A stretch of DNA of 14,675 nucleotides from Acidobacteriota bacterium. Lineage in GTDB: Bacteria; Acidobacteriota; Thermoanaerobaculia; Multivoradales; SZUA-115. A program made the position numbers and the translations under genes. Of the stretch, positions 12,822 to 14,675 are shown piece after piece. The notes below the pieces were generated by a model. The model was not told where the DNA came from and searched no databases. It saw only the letters and a list, made by a program, of their open reading frames with translations. The DNA is taken from positions 1 through 14,675 of the forward strand of contig QIHU01000200.1 in assembly GCA_003231035.1 (NCBI GenBank). The letters are read 5' to 3'. The stretch's first letter is position 1. Every line of letters starts with the position of its first letter.

Positions 12822-14485
12822 CCGCCGCCGCCTTCGGGGGGGACCCAGGTGATGATCCCGTACGGATCCATGATGTCGCAGGTTTTGCAGTGGACGCAGT
12901 TGCTGGCGTTGATCTGGAGCCGTTGGCCGGTGGGGGAGTCGGCTTCGTGGACCATCTCGTAAACCCCGGCCGGACAAAAGCGTTGGCACGGGTTGTTGTA
13001 CTCGACCGCGCACTGGTAGATGCACAGGTCGGTGTCGGCGACCCGGAGATGGACCGGTTGGTCCTCGTCATGGCTGGTCCCGGAGTTGTACACGTCGGCC
13101 AGCTTGTCGAAGGTCAGCTTGCCGTCCTTGGCTACCGGCTCGGGAGTGGAGAACTTCCCCGCGCCGTTACCGTTGAGGGCCATCATCCGCTCGTGGCCGG
13201 GATGGCTCCGCAGCCGGTTGAACAGGCCAAATCCTCGCCCGTTGGTCATCATGCCAAGGCCCGCTTGGAGCATTCCGGCAACCAGCCCATGGTCGAAGGC
13301 TTGGTGGAAATTGCGCACCTCCCACATCTCCTCGCGCACCCAGCTCTCTTCGATCTTCTCCGTGTAGCGCGCCAGCGCCTCGCCGCTGAGTTCCCCTTGC
13401 AGCAGCCCCTCGAAGATCGTTTCCGCCGCCAACATTCCCGTCTTGATCGCTAGGTGGATTCCCTTGAGCCGCATGCTGTTGAGGAAGCCGGCCGAGTCAC
13501 CGGCGAGCAGGAACCCGTCGCCGGCCAGCTTGGGCAGCGACCACCAACCGCCCTCCGGTAGCGCCTTGGCACCGTAGTTGACCATGGTGCCCCCGGCGAG
13601 CAACTTGGAGATCGCTGGGTGGGTCTTCATGCGCTGGAACTCCTCGTGCGGATCCAACAGCGGGTTGCGGTAGTCGAGCCCGACCACCAGGCCGACGATA
13701 AGCAGGGTTTCACTCATTCCATAGAGGAAGCCGCCACCGAAATTCTGGTTGCCCAGTGGCCAGCCCATGGTGTGGATCACTTCGCCGGCCTCGACCCGCC
13801 CTGCCGGGATCTCCCAAAGCTCTTTGACGCCGATGGCGTAGATCTGTGGGTTGCTCTCCTGGTTGAGGTTGAGCTTCTCTTCGAGCTGGCGGGTCAAGGT
13901 GCCTCTGACCCCCTCGGTGAGCACCGTGCAGCGGGTGTGAATGTCGATCCCGGGTTCGAAGTTGGCCTTGCGTTCGCCGTCGTGGCCGATTCCCCGGTCG
14001 CCGGTGCGCACGCCGCGTACCTTGCCCTCTTCGACCAGGATCTCGGTGGCGGGGAACTCGGTGAAGATGTCCACATCGAGTTCTTCCACCTTGCCGGCCA
14101 TCCACTTGCACAGCTTGCCCAGCGAAGCGACGTAGTTGCCGTGGTTGTCGAGTTGCGGCGGGATGGGAGCCGAGAACGCGCGCTTCGCGGTCAACAGGAG
14201 GAGCTGTTCTTTCTCGACCTCGGCCTCGAGTGGCGCCTGGCGCCAATCGTGGGGGAAGAGCTCGCGCAGGCCCCGCGGGTCGACCACCGCTCCCGACAAG
14301 GTGTGACTCCCCACCTCTTTGCCCTTCTCCAGGACACCGATCTCGATTTCGATCGCCTCGTTGCCGTCGCCTTCGTTGTGCTCTCGGATCAGCCGGGCCA
14401 GATGATAAGCACCGGCCAATCCGGCCGGCCCCGCACCGACAAAAAGGACATCCAAATCCAGAGTTTCACGCTCGATTTCACTCAT
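12800..14485 (-). CDS. Electron transfer flavoprotein-ubiquinone oxidoreductase (ETF-QO/ETFDH)
   Basis: ETF-QO takes electrons from reduced ETF, loaded by acyl-CoA and other dehydrogenases, and passes them to quinone at the inner membrane. The 561 residues match the family. The FAD-binding motif is VGAGPAGLAGA (16-26), and GFLLAGDSAGFLN (324-336) is the second FAD segment. Family motifs GSHTLSGAV, GWPLGNQNFGGGFLYG, VVGLDYRNP and GGWWSLPKL are clear. The 4Fe-4S ligands are C504 (FCPAGVYE), C530, C533 and C536 (NCVHCKTCD), ending in WVPPEGGGGPSYGKM, nearly the same as the human enzyme. GGAG (14496-14499) lies 10 nt before the ATG. No etfAB genes are in the window; they may lie elsewhere. A terminator overlaps the stop. 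Confidence 0.96.
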   Translation of the reverse strand: MSEIERETLDLDVLFVGAGPAGLAGAYHLARLIREHNEGDGNEAIEIEIGVLEKGKEVGSHTLSGAVVDPRGLRELFPHDWRQAPLEAEVEKEQLLLLTAKRAFSAPIPPQLDNHGNYVASLGKLCKWMAGKVEELDVDIFTEFPATEILVEEGKVRGVRTGDRGIGHDGERKANFEPGIDIHTRCTVLTEGVRGTLTRQLEEKLNLNQESNPQIYAIGVKELWEIPAGRVEAGEVIHTMGWPLGNQNFGGGFLYGMSETLLIVGLVVGLDYRNPLLDPHEEFQRMKTHPAISKLLAGGTMVNYGAKALPEGGWWSLPKLAGDGFLLAGDSAGFLNSMRLKGIHLAIKTGMLAAETIFEGLLQGELSGEALARYTEKIEESWVREEMWEVRNFHQAFDHGLVAGMLQAGLGMMTNGRGFGLFNRLRSHPGHERMMALNGNGAGKFSTPEPVAKDGKLTFDKLADVYNSGTSHDEDQPVHLRVADTDLCIYQCAVEYNNPCQRFCPAGVYEMVHEADSPTGQRLQINASNCVHCKTCDIMDPYGIITWVPPEGGGGPSYGKM

Positions 14486-14560
14486 CTCGGGCAGACTCCA
14501 ACCGTTGTGAAGGTACGGCGGCCCACCGGCCGCAACCTCTTGGTTTCAGGGCCTCTAGGG

Positions 14561-14580
14561 CTTGTTCAGAACTTCACAAG
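14561..14580. promoter_or_regulatory. Imperfect palindrome upstream of ETF-QO, candidate regulator site
   Basis: CTTGTnnAGnnCTnnACAAG is symmetric at 14 of 20 positions, about 75 bp upstream of the ATG. The half-site CTTCACAA is repeated in inverted orientation as TTGTGAAG at 14505-14512. This size and pattern would suit a TetR-type fatty-acid regulator, but that is inference. The rest of 14486-14675 shows no gene and no clear promoter; the GCCC-GAAA-GGGC mini-hairpin near 14630 is the only other structure. Confidence 0.3.
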
Positions 14581-14675
14581 CGTACCATGTGGAGGCTGGC
14601 GACCCGGTGAGCGCGGGGGAGGGGGAGTTGGCCCGAAAGGGCGGTAAGATCTTGGGTAACTAGCGCAACCGAGTA

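Noticed and set aside
13619..14647. A 342-codon open frame on the plus strand across ETF-QO
   Set aside because: Antisense to a nearly perfectly conserved ETF-QO; the predicted protein has no recognisable domain.

Overview
The window is GC-rich, densely coding chromosomal DNA from a bacterium. It has strong AGGAGG-type ribosome binding sites, mixed-strand operons and no sign of phage, transposon or CRISPR sequence. The gene content includes a bacterial-type fatty acid synthesis cluster, an ETF-quinone oxidoreductase, an exported dipeptidyl-peptidase IV-like enzyme and a DTGSGS-repeat DUF4097 protein. My best guess from this is an Acidobacteriota member (Thermoanaerobaculia-like) or a similar Gram-negative lineage. 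That is inference: there is no rRNA or other decisive marker here.

Layout. Positions 1-527 (-) hold the N-terminal part of an MscS-family mechanosensitive channel, cut by the window edge. From 708 to 6320 (+) runs the classic cluster yceD - rpmF - plsX - fabD - fabG - acpP - fabF. It links ribosome maturation (YceD, L32) to membrane lipid synthesis: PlsX makes acyl-phosphate for phospholipids, FabD loads malonate on ACP, FabF condenses and FabG reduces. The fabH gene that usually sits between plsX and fabD is absent. A strong hairpin with a competing alternative pairing lies between acpP and fabF. On the opposite strand, 8128-6358 is a two-gene phosphate unit: a Na+/phosphate cotransporter with a TTG start, then a PhoU-domain protein. 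Upstream of it on the same strand, 10621-8273 is a large S9-family peptidase with a full Ser-Asp-His triad and a strange Lys/Glu-rich insert.

Divergent from the peptidase, 10757-11959 (+) encodes an exported beta-repeat protein (DUF4097 type) with nine DTGSG motifs. Convergent with it is a compact toxin-antitoxin pair, a ribbon-helix-helix antitoxin (12628-12386) followed by a MazF-like toxin (12376-11990). A perfect 9-bp-arm palindrome covers the predicted -10 box, and the predicted transcription start falls on the antitoxin ATG, so the mRNA is probably leaderless. At the right end, 14485-12800 (-) is a complete ETF-ubiquinone oxidoreductase with its 4Fe-4S cysteines and a likely terminator overlapping its stop codon. 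The last 190 bases are its upstream region, with one imperfect palindrome.

I see no clear novel multi-gene system. The most interesting points are small-scale: the acpP-fabF RNA structure, the leaderless autoregulated toxin-antitoxin promoter, the repeat protein, and the asymmetric PhoU. There is no gene-free stretch longer than 300 bases.
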